A DNA stretch of 64,000 bases from Tenericutes bacterium HGW-Tenericutes-2 (GTDB lineage Bacteria; Bacillota_I; Bacilli_A; Acholeplasmatales; Acholeplasmataceae). The DNA is taken from NCBI GenBank assembly GCA_002839095.1, contig PGXL01000005.1:1-64000 (forward strand), in the 5' to 3' direction. Positions 57,295-64,000 of the stretch are shown here, piece by piece. The first letter of the stretch is position 1; every line of letters starts with the position of its first letter. Position numbers and translations under genes: made by a program. A model generated the notes under the pieces. The model was not told the origin of the DNA, did no database searches, and saw only the letters and a list, made by a program, of their open reading frames with translations.

Positions 57295-57429
57295 GTGAAA
57301 AGAACATATCAACCAAGTAAACTAAAACGCATCAAGACTCATGGTTTTAGAGCTAGAATGGCAACAGCTGGTGGCCGTCGCGTACTTGCAAGACGCAGAT
57401 TAAAAGACCGCGCAGAATTAACTGTATAA
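57295..57429 (+). CDS. rpmH: 50S ribosomal protein L34
   Basis: A 44-residue very basic protein; [11 protein letters not shown] and the [18 protein letters not shown] end are diagnostic. The start is a GTG at 57295 with AAGGTGG 8 nt upstream; an ATG at 57226 would add a non-conserved stretch and sits within the promoter. It leads the rpmH-rnpA-yidC-jag run. Confidence 0.97.
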   Translation: MKRTYQPSKLKRIKTHGFRARMATAGGRRVLARRRLKDRAELTV

Positions 57430-57454
57430 TTGAATCGTTATTTTAAAAACACTT

Positions 57455-57511
57455 GGATTACTCGATTAAAATAATAACGCATGTTATTTTTTGAGTAATC
57501 CTTATTTTTTT
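57455..57511 (+). terminator. Terminator/attenuator between rpmH and rnpA
   Basis: GGATTACTC pairs with GAGTAATCC, with an inner AATAAC/GTTATT stem around GCAT, then TTATTTTTTT. It lies directly before rnpA, so rnpA needs read-through. Confidence 0.85.
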
Positions 57512-57521
57512 AAAAAACATT

Positions 57522-57872
57522 ATGAACAAGAGATATCGCATAAAGAGAAACAGCGAAATCGATGCGATTTTCAAAGTGAAGAAAGTAAAAGGCGACAGTT
57601 ATTTTGCTATTTATCAATCTGACGACTCAGAAGCGACAAACTTCAGATTCGCTCTTTCCATAGGAAAAAAATATGGAAACGCGGTTGCTAGAAATCTAGC
57701 GAAACGAAGAATTCGTATGATCGTGAGTGAACTAGAAAAACAATTTCTTAAAAATAAGATGTTTGTTATTGTAGTAAAACCTCAGGTTTCTGAATTGTCA
57801 TATCAAGACATGAAAACAAAATTAACCGTTCTATTTAAAAAATCAAAACTAACGGAGAACGAGAATGAGTAA
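57522..57872 (+). CDS. rnpA: Ribonuclease P protein component
   Basis: A 116-residue basic protein that assists the RNase P RNA in tRNA 5' maturation. KRYRIKRNSEIDAIF at the start and AVARNLAKRRIRMIVSEL carry the RNA-binding RNR motif. No Shine-Dalgarno is visible: the 20 nt before the ATG are the T-run of a terminator and A-rich DNA. Its stop region overlaps yidC by 8 nt. Confidence 0.95.
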   Translation: MNKRYRIKRNSEIDAIFKVKKVKGDSYFAIYQSDDSEATNFRFALSIGKKYGNAVARNLAKRRIRMIVSELEKQFLKNKMFVIVVKPQVSELSYQDMKTKLTVLFKKSKLTENENE

Positions 57873-59286
57873 AAAAATCTTTTTTATTGCCATGATTTTG
57901 ATGGTAGTATTCAGTTTGGCTGCTTGCGGCTCTGGATCAAGCGAAACTGCAGCAGTTGCAGTCAATAATCCATTTGGAGAAAATGGAGAAAAATTAGTTT
58001 TTGATCATGATGACGCAAACAACATCATTTTCAAAGGCGACAAAGGCTTATCTTACTGGACATTATCTGATGCTGGAGTTGGTGCATTAGTGTCCTATGA
58101 TGGAGCACTTCCTACAAATATCCAAACAGATAGTAATGGTGTGCGCACGTATACATTTACTGTAGATGATATAGAAGTTAGCTTCCAAATCTATGTTAAA
58201 CCAGAAACAATCGTTGGTGATGCTAACGATATTGTGATGGTAGCATTTAGATATGGAGTCGATAATGTACTTTATCAAATTGGTGAGCATTTCAATCCTA
58301 AAGGAATTGAAGCCTATGCTGTAGAGCGTGATGGAGATATCATCAAACTTCACGAAACATTAGATGAAGCCGTATTTGCTGCTCTATTTGATGACAATGA
58401 CCACTCACCACTTGGTGATGATGGCTTTAGAAATAAGTATGCATATGATGTTACATTCACTTATGGTGGTGTAACCAAAAATATTGGAGTATATGTAGCT
58501 GGTGGTGAAAGACCAATCTCTACAGAAGATGCAACATTCTTTGATTGGATCCTAGTCATTCCAGTTGCATTCATTATGAATTTCTTTGCAAGTTTCATGG
58601 GTAATAATTTTGCTATGGGTATCCTCTTTACAACTATAGTTGTAAGAACGATTGCTTGGCCAATTTATGCGAAGAGTAATGATATGTCAATTAAGATGAA
58701 TGTCGCACAACCTGATATGCAACGTGTTCAAGCAAAATACGCAACTAGAAAAGATCCACAATCACAACAACAAATGCAAATGGAAATGATGGCAGTTTAC
58801 AAAAAGCATGGTATTAACGTCTTAGGATGTTTATTCCCGTTCCTACAAATGCCAATATTTATTGCAATGTATGGTGTTGTTAGACGTATTACCATTGAAG
58901 GCGGTATGTATGCATCAGGTGTAGCAAACACAAACTTCTTTGGAATTAATCTTGCAAATCAACGTGATGGAATTATCGGTATGGTTTTAGCTGGTATTGT
59001 TGGTGGAACAATGTTCTTACTTCAAAAGATTTCAATGAAGAAGCCAGACTATGTGAAGAAAACAGCTTCTCATAATCCAAACCCACAAGCAGCACAAACA
59101 GAAAAGACAATGAAATTTGTCAGTTACTTCATGGTAATTATGATGGCATTTGCATCCTTCCAAAGTAATGCACTTGCACTTTATTGGATATTTGGTAATA
59201 TTTATTCACTAGGACAAACTTTAGTCAACAGAAAACTTAACGAAAAGAAACACGAAGAATTGCAAAAGAAACAATTGATGGGGTGA
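57865..59286 (+). CDS. yidC: Membrane protein insertase YidC (lipoprotein)
   Basis: A 473-residue insertase. Lipoprotein signal VFSLAACGS (Cys near 21), then an extracytoplasmic region of about 200 residues, longer than in Bacillus SpoIIIJ. The conserved membrane core follows, with VVRTIAWPIYAKSN (hydrophilic-groove Arg), PFLQMPIFIAMYGVVR and FQSNALALYWIFGNIYSLGQT. Start ACGGAGAACGAG before ATG. It ends in TGA overlapping the jag GTG region. Confidence 0.95.
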   Translation: MSKKIFFIAMILMVVFSLAACGSGSSETAAVAVNNPFGENGEKLVFDHDDANNIIFKGDKGLSYWTLSDAGVGALVSYDGALPTNIQTDSNGVRTYTFTVDDIEVSFQIYVKPETIVGDANDIVMVAFRYGVDNVLYQIGEHFNPKGIEAYAVERDGDIIKLHETLDEAVFAALFDDNDHSPLGDDGFRNKYAYDVTFTYGGVTKNIGVYVAGGERPISTEDATFFDWILVIPVAFIMNFFASFMGNNFAMGILFTTIVVRTIAWPIYAKSNDMSIKMNVAQPDMQRVQAKYATRKDPQSQQQMQMEMMAVYKKHGINVLGCLFPFLQMPIFIAMYGVVRRITIEGGMYASGVANTNFFGINLANQRDGIIGMVLAGIVGGTMFLLQKISMKKPDYVKKTASHNPNPQAAQTEKTMKFVSYFMVIMMAFASFQSNALALYWIFGNIYSLGQTLVNRKLNEKKHEELQKKQLMG

Positions 59287-59291
59287 TTTCG

Positions 59292-59912
59292 ATGTTAAAA
59301 AAAGTAGAATTTGAAGCAAAAACTCTTCAGGAAGCTGAAAAAACAGCTGCTGAATTATTAAAAATACGTAAGGATAAGATAAAGCTTACTGTAACAAAGG
59401 AAAAGAAAGGGTTGTTTAACATTGGAAACATGACAACCTATGAAGCGACTCCTGATGTTAATCTTGCTAATGAAGGTAAGGTTTACCTTGAAAACATTCT
59501 TAAAACCATGGAAATTAAGGCGAGAATGGAAGTTAGAACACTTTCAGAGGGCACTGAGATTCATTATCATGTCGAAAGTGATGAGAATGCACTTTTAATT
59601 GGACGTGAAGGTCGTACACTGCTTTCCTTACAATTTATGCTAAGAAATTATTTAAATGTGTTTGTAGATGATCATTTAATTATTTCTCTAGACATTGGTA
59701 ATTACCATGAAAATAGAAGAAAGCAATTAGAAATACTAGCTACAAAGACAGCAAAAGAAGTTGCACAAACGAAAATTGCTGTTAAGCTAGATCCAATGAA
59801 CGCATTTGATCGTCGCATCATCCACACGAAATTAAGTGAGTGGAGAGATGTAGTCACTGAATCTGAAGGTGAAGGCGAAGAAAGAGCATTAGTTATTAAA
59901 CCAAAAAGGTAG
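59292..59912 (+). CDS. jag: RNA-binding protein Jag/KhpB
   Basis: A 206-residue protein: an N-terminal Jag domain (KKVEFEAKTLQEAEKTAAELL), a KH domain with LIGREGRTLLSLQFMLRN (about 115-132), and an R3H-type end (AFDRRIIHTKLSEW). It is the usual partner of yidC, linked in other bacteria to cell-division and RNA control. An in-frame GTG at 59283 is possible, but GGGGTGAT lies 4 nt before the ATG at 59292. Confidence 0.93.
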   Translation: MLKKVEFEAKTLQEAEKTAAELLKIRKDKIKLTVTKEKKGLFNIGNMTTYEATPDVNLANEGKVYLENILKTMEIKARMEVRTLSEGTEIHYHVESDENALLIGREGRTLLSLQFMLRNYLNVFVDDHLIISLDIGNYHENRRKQLEILATKTAKEVAQTKIAVKLDPMNAFDRRIIHTKLSEWRDVVTESEGEGEERALVIKPKR

Positions 59913-59931
59913 TCACTTGACTACTTTTTTT
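59909..59931 (+). terminator. Terminator after jag
   Basis: GTAGTC ACTT GACTAC followed by TTTTTTT. The stem begins within the jag stop codon. Confidence 0.88.
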
Positions 59932-59988
59932 ATCGCAAAATTTTAAATAAAAATCTATTCAATGTTATAATGTATACGAAAAGAGTGG

Positions 59989-60930
59989 GTGAGTATCTTG
60001 TACATATTCTTGGCGAATCCAATGCGAAAATTGAAGATTAAATCTATCCTAAAGGTAACGCTGATTATTATTTTTTCTGCTATTATCTTTTCTTTTGGTG
60101 TTGCTGTATCAGAAAACCAACGGATGGATAAGGAGATACAGGAATTTGTTAATCGTGCTGTATTTGAGTATGAAGAGGAATTTGAATACTCTCCTGGTGT
60201 TTTTCAAACTAGAAGGTATTATAAAGTTTCACGTGAAACATCATATGAATTAGAAGATACGCGTAGCGTATTCTATACCAGTAGTCGAAAATTCTTAGGC
60301 CAAAAGGGTGATATGTACGCAACTAGACTATCTCCATTCCCTAATGCTGGAATTATTGATACATTCATTACCTATTACTTCGGTGGACATGTAGCGTTAA
60401 ATAATGGTGAGAATAGATATATAGAAGCTGTGGGCTTCCCAGATGAGGATGAATCTATTTTTGATATCATATTTCATCGTGGTAATGAACCACATGATTA
60501 TAGCGTTACTGTATCAACATCCTATAATTACTGGCTTAATCCAAGATTTAGAGATCCAAGTCATCCGGATGCTGCAAAGTACGGAGAAATGTATAGAACT
60601 AAATATGTTGGACTCAGAGTTAAGCATGTTACTGAAGAACAAATTGACAATGCAATAGCCTATGGTATGGAAAAGGTTGATAAAAACCTATATAATTTCT
60701 TAATTTTTATGGATATGAAGTATAAATACGGCTGTACAGATTTAGTGAGTAGAGCCTATCAAGCTGCATTAGTTGAGCCTGAAAGACAAAGAAATTATTC
60801 TAGATCATTGAATGATGATGGTTTTATCACATCAGTACACGACATCATACTTTCAAAGGAAACCTATATTGTTAGCTATGTTGAAATCATTGATGAGGTT
60901 GTTCATATTTATTACTTGGAAGATGTTTAA
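59989..60930 (+). CDS. YiiX-like NlpC/P60-superfamily hydrolase
   Basis: A protein of about 313 residues: an N-terminal membrane helix (TLIIIFSAIIFSFGVAV) and an extracytoplasmic domain that looks like the permuted papain-like YiiX/YebB family. The likely catalytic His is in YYFGGHVALNNG and the Cys in YKYGCTDLVSRAYQAA. The substrate (cell-wall peptide or lipid) is unknown. The start is unclear: GTG 59989, TTG 59998 (GGGTGAG upstream) or ATG 60022. A TATAAT is at 59966. The coding sequence contains a parS site. Confidence 0.75.
   Translation: MSILYIFLANPMRKLKIKSILKVTLIIIFSAIIFSFGVAVSENQRMDKEIQEFVNRAVFEYEEEFEYSPGVFQTRRYYKVSRETSYELEDTRSVFYTSSRKFLGQKGDMYATRLSPFPNAGIIDTFITYYFGGHVALNNGENRYIEAVGFPDEDESIFDIIFHRGNEPHDYSVTVSTSYNYWLNPRFRDPSHPDAAKYGEMYRTKYVGLRVKHVTEEQIDNAIAYGMEKVDKNLYNFLIFMDMKYKYGCTDLVSRAYQAALVEPERQRNYSRSLNDDGFITSVHDIILSKETYIVSYVEIIDEVVHIYYLEDV
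60225..60240. other. parS centromere-like site
   Basis: AGTTTCACGTGAAACA matches the Bacillota parS consensus TGTTTCACGTGAAACA at 15 of 16 positions and is a palindrome. It is 3 kb from oriC. ParB (parB at 646) should load here. Confidence 0.9.
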
Positions 60931-60942
60931 GGAGGGGAAGAA

Positions 60943-62103
60943 ATGTTAGAGTATATTATTATTGGGTTATTAGCTGTAATGATTATTATCGGTATTTTAA
61001 TATGGGTTAAATTGTCAAACCCCGTAGTTCAAGAGATTGATTTAAGCGAACAAACAAAGGCACAAAATGATTTAAAGCTCTATTTCCAAAAGGAGTATGG
61101 AGATTTAAAGTATGAAATGGGTAAACTATTTGGTGATTCAAGTAAGTCAAGTCAAACCGATTTAAACACTTTTAAAGAAAATATGATGCTTCATATTGAT
61201 AGACAAATGAAGGAAATCAATGAAAAGGTTGAACTAAGACTTACTTCAGGCTTTGATAAAACCAATAAAACATTTACCGATGTTATTGAAAGATTAGGAA
61301 GAATCGATGAAGCACAAAAGAAAATTGAGTCCTTATCAGGTGAAGTTGTTTCCTTAAACGTACTACTTACCGATAAGAAAACAAGAGGAATCTTTGGAGA
61401 AGTACAGCTTTATCAGCTTTTATCTGCTGTTTTTGGTGAGACAACTAATCTTTACGGTAAACAAACGACTTTATCTAATGGTTCAATAGCAGATGCAGTT
61501 ATCCACGCCCCTGAGCCAATGGGTATGGTAGCCATCGACTCTAAGTTTCCTTTAGATAATTATAAGCGAATGATTGATAGAGAATTAGGTGATGCAGATA
61601 AAGCTCAGGCTTTTAAAGATTTTGAACGCGATGTTAAAAAGCATATTGATGATATAAAAAATAAGTATATTATTATCGGAGAAACTAGCGATCAAGCATT
61701 TATGTTTGTTCCCGCGGAGGCAATATTTGCTGAAATAGCTGCGAATCATGAAAAATTAAATGATTATGCACAAAAAAATAGAGTTTGGATTGTTTCACCG
61801 ACGACATTATTCTCTACACTTTCTATGGTTCAAATGGTTGCTGCTAATATGGAAAGAGACAAGCAAGCTCAAGTCATTGTTACTGAACTTAAGAAGCTTG
61901 GAGATGAATTTAGACGTTATGTTGAACGCTGGGATAAGCTTAAAAAATCAATTGATAGTGTTGCTAAAAATGCCGAAAATGTCAATATTACTAGCGCCAA
62001 GATCAGCACTAAATTTAAACATATATCTGATGCAAAATTTGATGCAATAGAAGATGATGATGTTGAAGAAATTGAAGATTTAATCGAGATCGAAGCTGAT
62101 TGA
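60943..62103 (+). CDS. rmuC: RmuC family protein
   Basis: A 386-residue protein: an N-terminal membrane helix (IIIGLLAVMIIIGILIWV), a coiled-coil stretch to about 130 and the RmuC nuclease-like domain. LTDKKTRGIFGEVQL, AIDSKFPLDNYKRM and MFVPAEAIFAEI are typical. E. coli RmuC limits inversions at short repeats. It is 12 nt after the YiiX-like gene with AAGGAGG upstream, so co-transcribed. Its stop overlaps the asnS promoter -35. Confidence 0.93.
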   Translation: MLEYIIIGLLAVMIIIGILIWVKLSNPVVQEIDLSEQTKAQNDLKLYFQKEYGDLKYEMGKLFGDSSKSSQTDLNTFKENMMLHIDRQMKEINEKVELRLTSGFDKTNKTFTDVIERLGRIDEAQKKIESLSGEVVSLNVLLTDKKTRGIFGEVQLYQLLSAVFGETTNLYGKQTTLSNGSIADAVIHAPEPMGMVAIDSKFPLDNYKRMIDRELGDADKAQAFKDFERDVKKHIDDIKNKYIIIGETSDQAFMFVPAEAIFAEIAANHEKLNDYAQKNRVWIVSPTTLFSTLSMVQMVAANMERDKQAQVIVTELKKLGDEFRRYVERWDKLKKSIDSVAKNAENVNITSAKISTKFKHISDAKFDAIEDDDVEEIEDLIEIEAD

Positions 62104-62128
62104 CAAATCGCATCAATCAAGTTATAAT
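62100..62128 (+). promoter_or_regulatory. Promoter of the asnS T-box transcript
   Basis: TTGACA (62100-62105), 17-nt spacer, TATAAT (62123-62128). The -35 includes the rmuC stop codon. Confidence 0.88.
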
Positions 62129-62139
62129 AAGTTGTAAAT

Positions 62140-62371
62140 CGATGAAGAGAGAGTAGCATTTCAAGTATTTTGTTAGCGAGTCAGGGACGGTGTAAGCCTG
62201 ATCAAAATAGAGATGCGAAAAACACTTGGAGAGACAGAAGAAATGATTTCAAAGTAGAACTGTCCGTGCACTCGCGTTAAGAGTTTCGAGGGCTAGAATT
62301 TGATTCTAGAACTAAGGTGGTACCGCGTATATTTTACGTCCTTAGATTATTCTGAGGGCGTTTTATTTTTT
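62140..62371 (+). promoter_or_regulatory. T-box riboswitch of asnS
   Basis: A leader of about 230 nt with the T-box AAGGTGGTACCGCG (62314-62327). The Stem I specifier loop reads GAAA-AAC-AC, giving AAC (Asn). The terminator ACGTCCTTAGA/TCTGAGGGCGT ends in TTTTATTTTTT. The antiterminator strand lies in GAGGGCTAGAATTTGATTCTAG. Uncharged tRNA-Asn should induce asnS. Confidence 0.93.
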
Positions 62372-62418
62372 GAACACTTGTTCGCTTTGTTAAGATATTT
62401 ATATTAAAGGAGTATGAC

Positions 62419-63810
62419 ATGGAAACTACAGTTAAAAAGATTTATAGAAACACAGATTCTCAAGTCAATAAAGAGCTTGTTTTATACGGTTGGGTAAGAA
62501 ACAATAGAGCACAAAAAGAGTTCGGTTTTATCAACTTTCATGACGGAACTTTTTTCGATACGATTCAGGTCGTTTATGAAGAATCGAAGCTTCAAAACTT
62601 TAAGGATGTGCAAAAAATTAGAGTAGGAAGTTCAATATTAGTTAAAGGTGAACTGCTACTTACTCCAGAAGCGAAACAGCCATTTGAAATTAAAGCCACG
62701 TATATCGAGCTTTTAGGTGATTCTCCTGAGGATTACCCTATACAACCAAAAAGACATACAAGAGAATTTTTAAGAGAGGTTGCTCATTTAAGAGCGAGAA
62801 CTAACCTTTTTCATGCAATATTTAGATTAAGAAGTGTTGCAGCATTCGCAGTCCATGAATTTTTCCAGAGTAAAGGGTTTATTTATACACATACTCCAAT
62901 TATTACTGGTAATGATGGAGAGGGAGCGGGACAGACCTTTGGGGTGACAACACTCCCACTAGATAAAATTCCAATGACAGATGATAAAAAAGTCGATTAT
63001 AAGAAGGATTTCTTTGGTAAAAAAACTAACTTAACTGTAACTGGGCAGCTTGAAGCAGAAACATTCGCTTTGGCATTTAAGAATGTGTATACATTTGGGC
63101 CTACATTTAGAGCAGAAAACTCAAATACAATGAGACACGCATCTGAATTCTGGATGATTGAACCAGAAATGGCATTTGCAGATTTAAATAAGGATATGGA
63201 AATTGCTGAAGATATGGTTAAGTACATTATTAAATATGTATTTGAAAAGCTTCCAGAAGAGATGGTATTCTTTGATCAATTTGTTGAAAAGGGATTAACA
63301 GATCGTCTACTTAAGGTTTTAACAACACCTTTTGCAAGAGTTACACACAAGGAAGCTATAGATATTTTATTAAATAGTGGAGTTAAGTTCGAGAACAAAC
63401 CTGTCCATGGTCAGGATATCAACACTGAGCACGAGAAGTTTTTAACTGATAGATACTTCCAAAGCCCAGTATTTGTTACAGACTGGCCAAAGGATATTAA
63501 GGCATTCTACATGAGATTAAATGACGATCAACAAACTGTAGCTGCTATGGACCTACTCGTTCCAGGTAGTGGTGAGTTAATTGGTGGTTCACAAAGAGAA
63601 GAAAGACTTGACTATTTGATTAAGCGTATGGATGACATGGGTGTTCCTAAGGAAGATCTAGAGTGGTATTTAGATTTAAGAAGATATGGTGGATGTGTAC
63701 ATTCAGGCTTTGGATTAGGTTTTGAAAGACTGATTATGTATCTATCAGGTGTAGAAAATATTAGAGATGTGATTCCGTTCCCAAGAACGCCAAAGAACTG
63801 TGAATTTTAA
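62419..63810 (+). CDS. asnS: Asparagine-tRNA ligase
   Basis: A 463-residue class IIb synthetase. An OB-fold anticodon domain (VLYGWVRNNRAQKEFGFINF), motif 2 FRAENSNTMRHASEFWMIE and motif 3 GFGLGFERLIMYLSG are complete. The T-box Asn specifier upstream supports asparagine rather than aspartate. AAAGGAG precedes the ATG. Confidence 0.96.
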   Translation: METTVKKIYRNTDSQVNKELVLYGWVRNNRAQKEFGFINFHDGTFFDTIQVVYEESKLQNFKDVQKIRVGSSILVKGELLLTPEAKQPFEIKATYIELLGDSPEDYPIQPKRHTREFLREVAHLRARTNLFHAIFRLRSVAAFAVHEFFQSKGFIYTHTPIITGNDGEGAGQTFGVTTLPLDKIPMTDDKKVDYKKDFFGKKTNLTVTGQLEAETFALAFKNVYTFGPTFRAENSNTMRHASEFWMIEPEMAFADLNKDMEIAEDMVKYIIKYVFEKLPEEMVFFDQFVEKGLTDRLLKVLTTPFARVTHKEAIDILLNSGVKFENKPVHGQDINTEHEKFLTDRYFQSPVFVTDWPKDIKAFYMRLNDDQQTVAAMDLLVPGSGELIGGSQREERLDYLIKRMDDMGVPKEDLEWYLDLRRYGGCVHSGFGLGFERLIMYLSGVENIRDVIPFPRTPKNCEF

Positions 63811-63812
63811 TT

Positions 63813-63836
63813 AAAGGCCGTCTGGCCTTTTCTTTT
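63813..63836 (+). terminator. Terminator after asnS
   Basis: AAAGGCC GTCT GGCCTTT followed by TCTTTTT. It ends the asnS unit. Confidence 0.85.
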
Positions 63837-63847
63837 TAAGAAAAAGA

Positions 63848-63920
63848 TTGAAAAATATAATCATTGTGATAAAATAGTTACGGTTGCTAAACCGACGGTT
63901 TAATTTTGCTAAACAGGAGA
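63848..63920 (+). promoter_or_regulatory. Promoter and structured leader of speD
   Basis: -35 TTGAAA (63848-63853), 16-nt spacer and -10 TAAAAT (63870-63875). The 45-nt leader can form CGGTT/AACCG, AAACC/GGTTT or GTTTA/TAAAC hairpins that compete; the last lies just before AGGAG. Confidence 0.5.
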
Positions 63921-63927
63921 ACAAAAT

Positions 63928-64000
63928 ATGGAAAAAATAAAGCTTTACGGATTCAATAACTTAACAAAAACTTTAAGCTTCAACATCTATGATGTATGCT
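63928..64000 (+). CDS. speD: S-adenosylmethionine decarboxylase, N-terminal part
   Basis: Only the first 24 residues are in the window; they begin MEKIKLYGFNNLTKTLSFNI and end IYDVC. They match the start of clostridial-type SpeD proenzymes, which make decarboxylated SAM for spermidine. AGGAG lies 8 nt before the ATG. The self-cleavage Ser and active site are beyond the edge. Confidence 0.75.
   Translation, partial: MEKIKLYGFNNLTKTLSFNIYDVC

Overview
The window looks like a chromosome segment around the replication origin of a low-GC, fermentative, probably anaerobic bacterium from the Bacillota/Mycoplasmatota boundary. An Acholeplasma/Izemoplasma-like lineage is my best guess. Pointers to this are AT-rich DNA with T-box leaders and Gram-positive-type origin genes, a very short SRP RNA of about 104 nt, pyruvate formate-lyase plus an Rnf complex, and compact operons. 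TGA is used as a stop (ATGA overlaps such as parB/DUF951) and Trp is TGG, so the standard bacterial code applies. I see no mobile element, prophage or CRISPR array. Taxonomy is an inference; no search was run.

Layout. The origin lies at about 56.9-57.2 kb, between dnaA (leftward) and rpmH (rightward). Left of it almost every gene is on the minus strand; right of it all are on the plus strand, so transcription follows both forks. The left arm from the origin reads dnaA, dnaN, yaaA-like S4 gene, recF, gyrB, gyrA. Next come a lipoteichoic-acid-synthase-like gene with galE, galU, uppP and DUF368, then T-box-controlled serS, a two-component system, and HIT and pduL genes. A housekeeping stretch follows (HD phosphohydrolase, rnmV, rsmA, ispE, spoVG, prs, pth, mfd). 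The metabolic block comes next: aminotransferase, pflB-pflA-fhs-folD, a guanine-type riboswitch before ppa-yebC, then glyA fused in one operon to the Rnf genes, with apbE, a NusG-II protein and a Gx transporter behind. The far left holds rpmE, tdk, tadA, SRP RNA, tkt, mnmG, rsmG, parA, parB, a DUF951 gene, tRNA-Tyr and the promoter/leader of an rRNA operon whose 16S gene should start at the window edge. The right arm reads rpmH, rnpA, yidC, jag, a YiiX-like hydrolase gene carrying a near-perfect parS site, rmuC, T-box-controlled asnS and the start of speD.

How the genes work together. PflB makes formate. Fhs, FolD and GlyA carry it into the folate C1 pool and serine. Rnf couples ferredoxin/NAD redox balance to an ion gradient, and the adjacent ApbE should attach FMN to its several flavin-binding sites. 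PduL, made elsewhere in the window, would take acetyl-CoA towards acetyl phosphate. ParA/ParB and the parS site form a segregation system around oriC.

Most interesting points: an Rnf complex with a truncated RnfB and an extra 68-residue Cys-rich membrane protein that may be a metal-centre maturation factor; tandem RnfG flavin domains; a guanine-type riboswitch in front of pyrophosphatase; a regulatory island with palindromes, three G7 tracts and an HTH-TPR regulator next to the LTA-synthase-like gene; and a speD leader that can form mutually exclusive hairpins.
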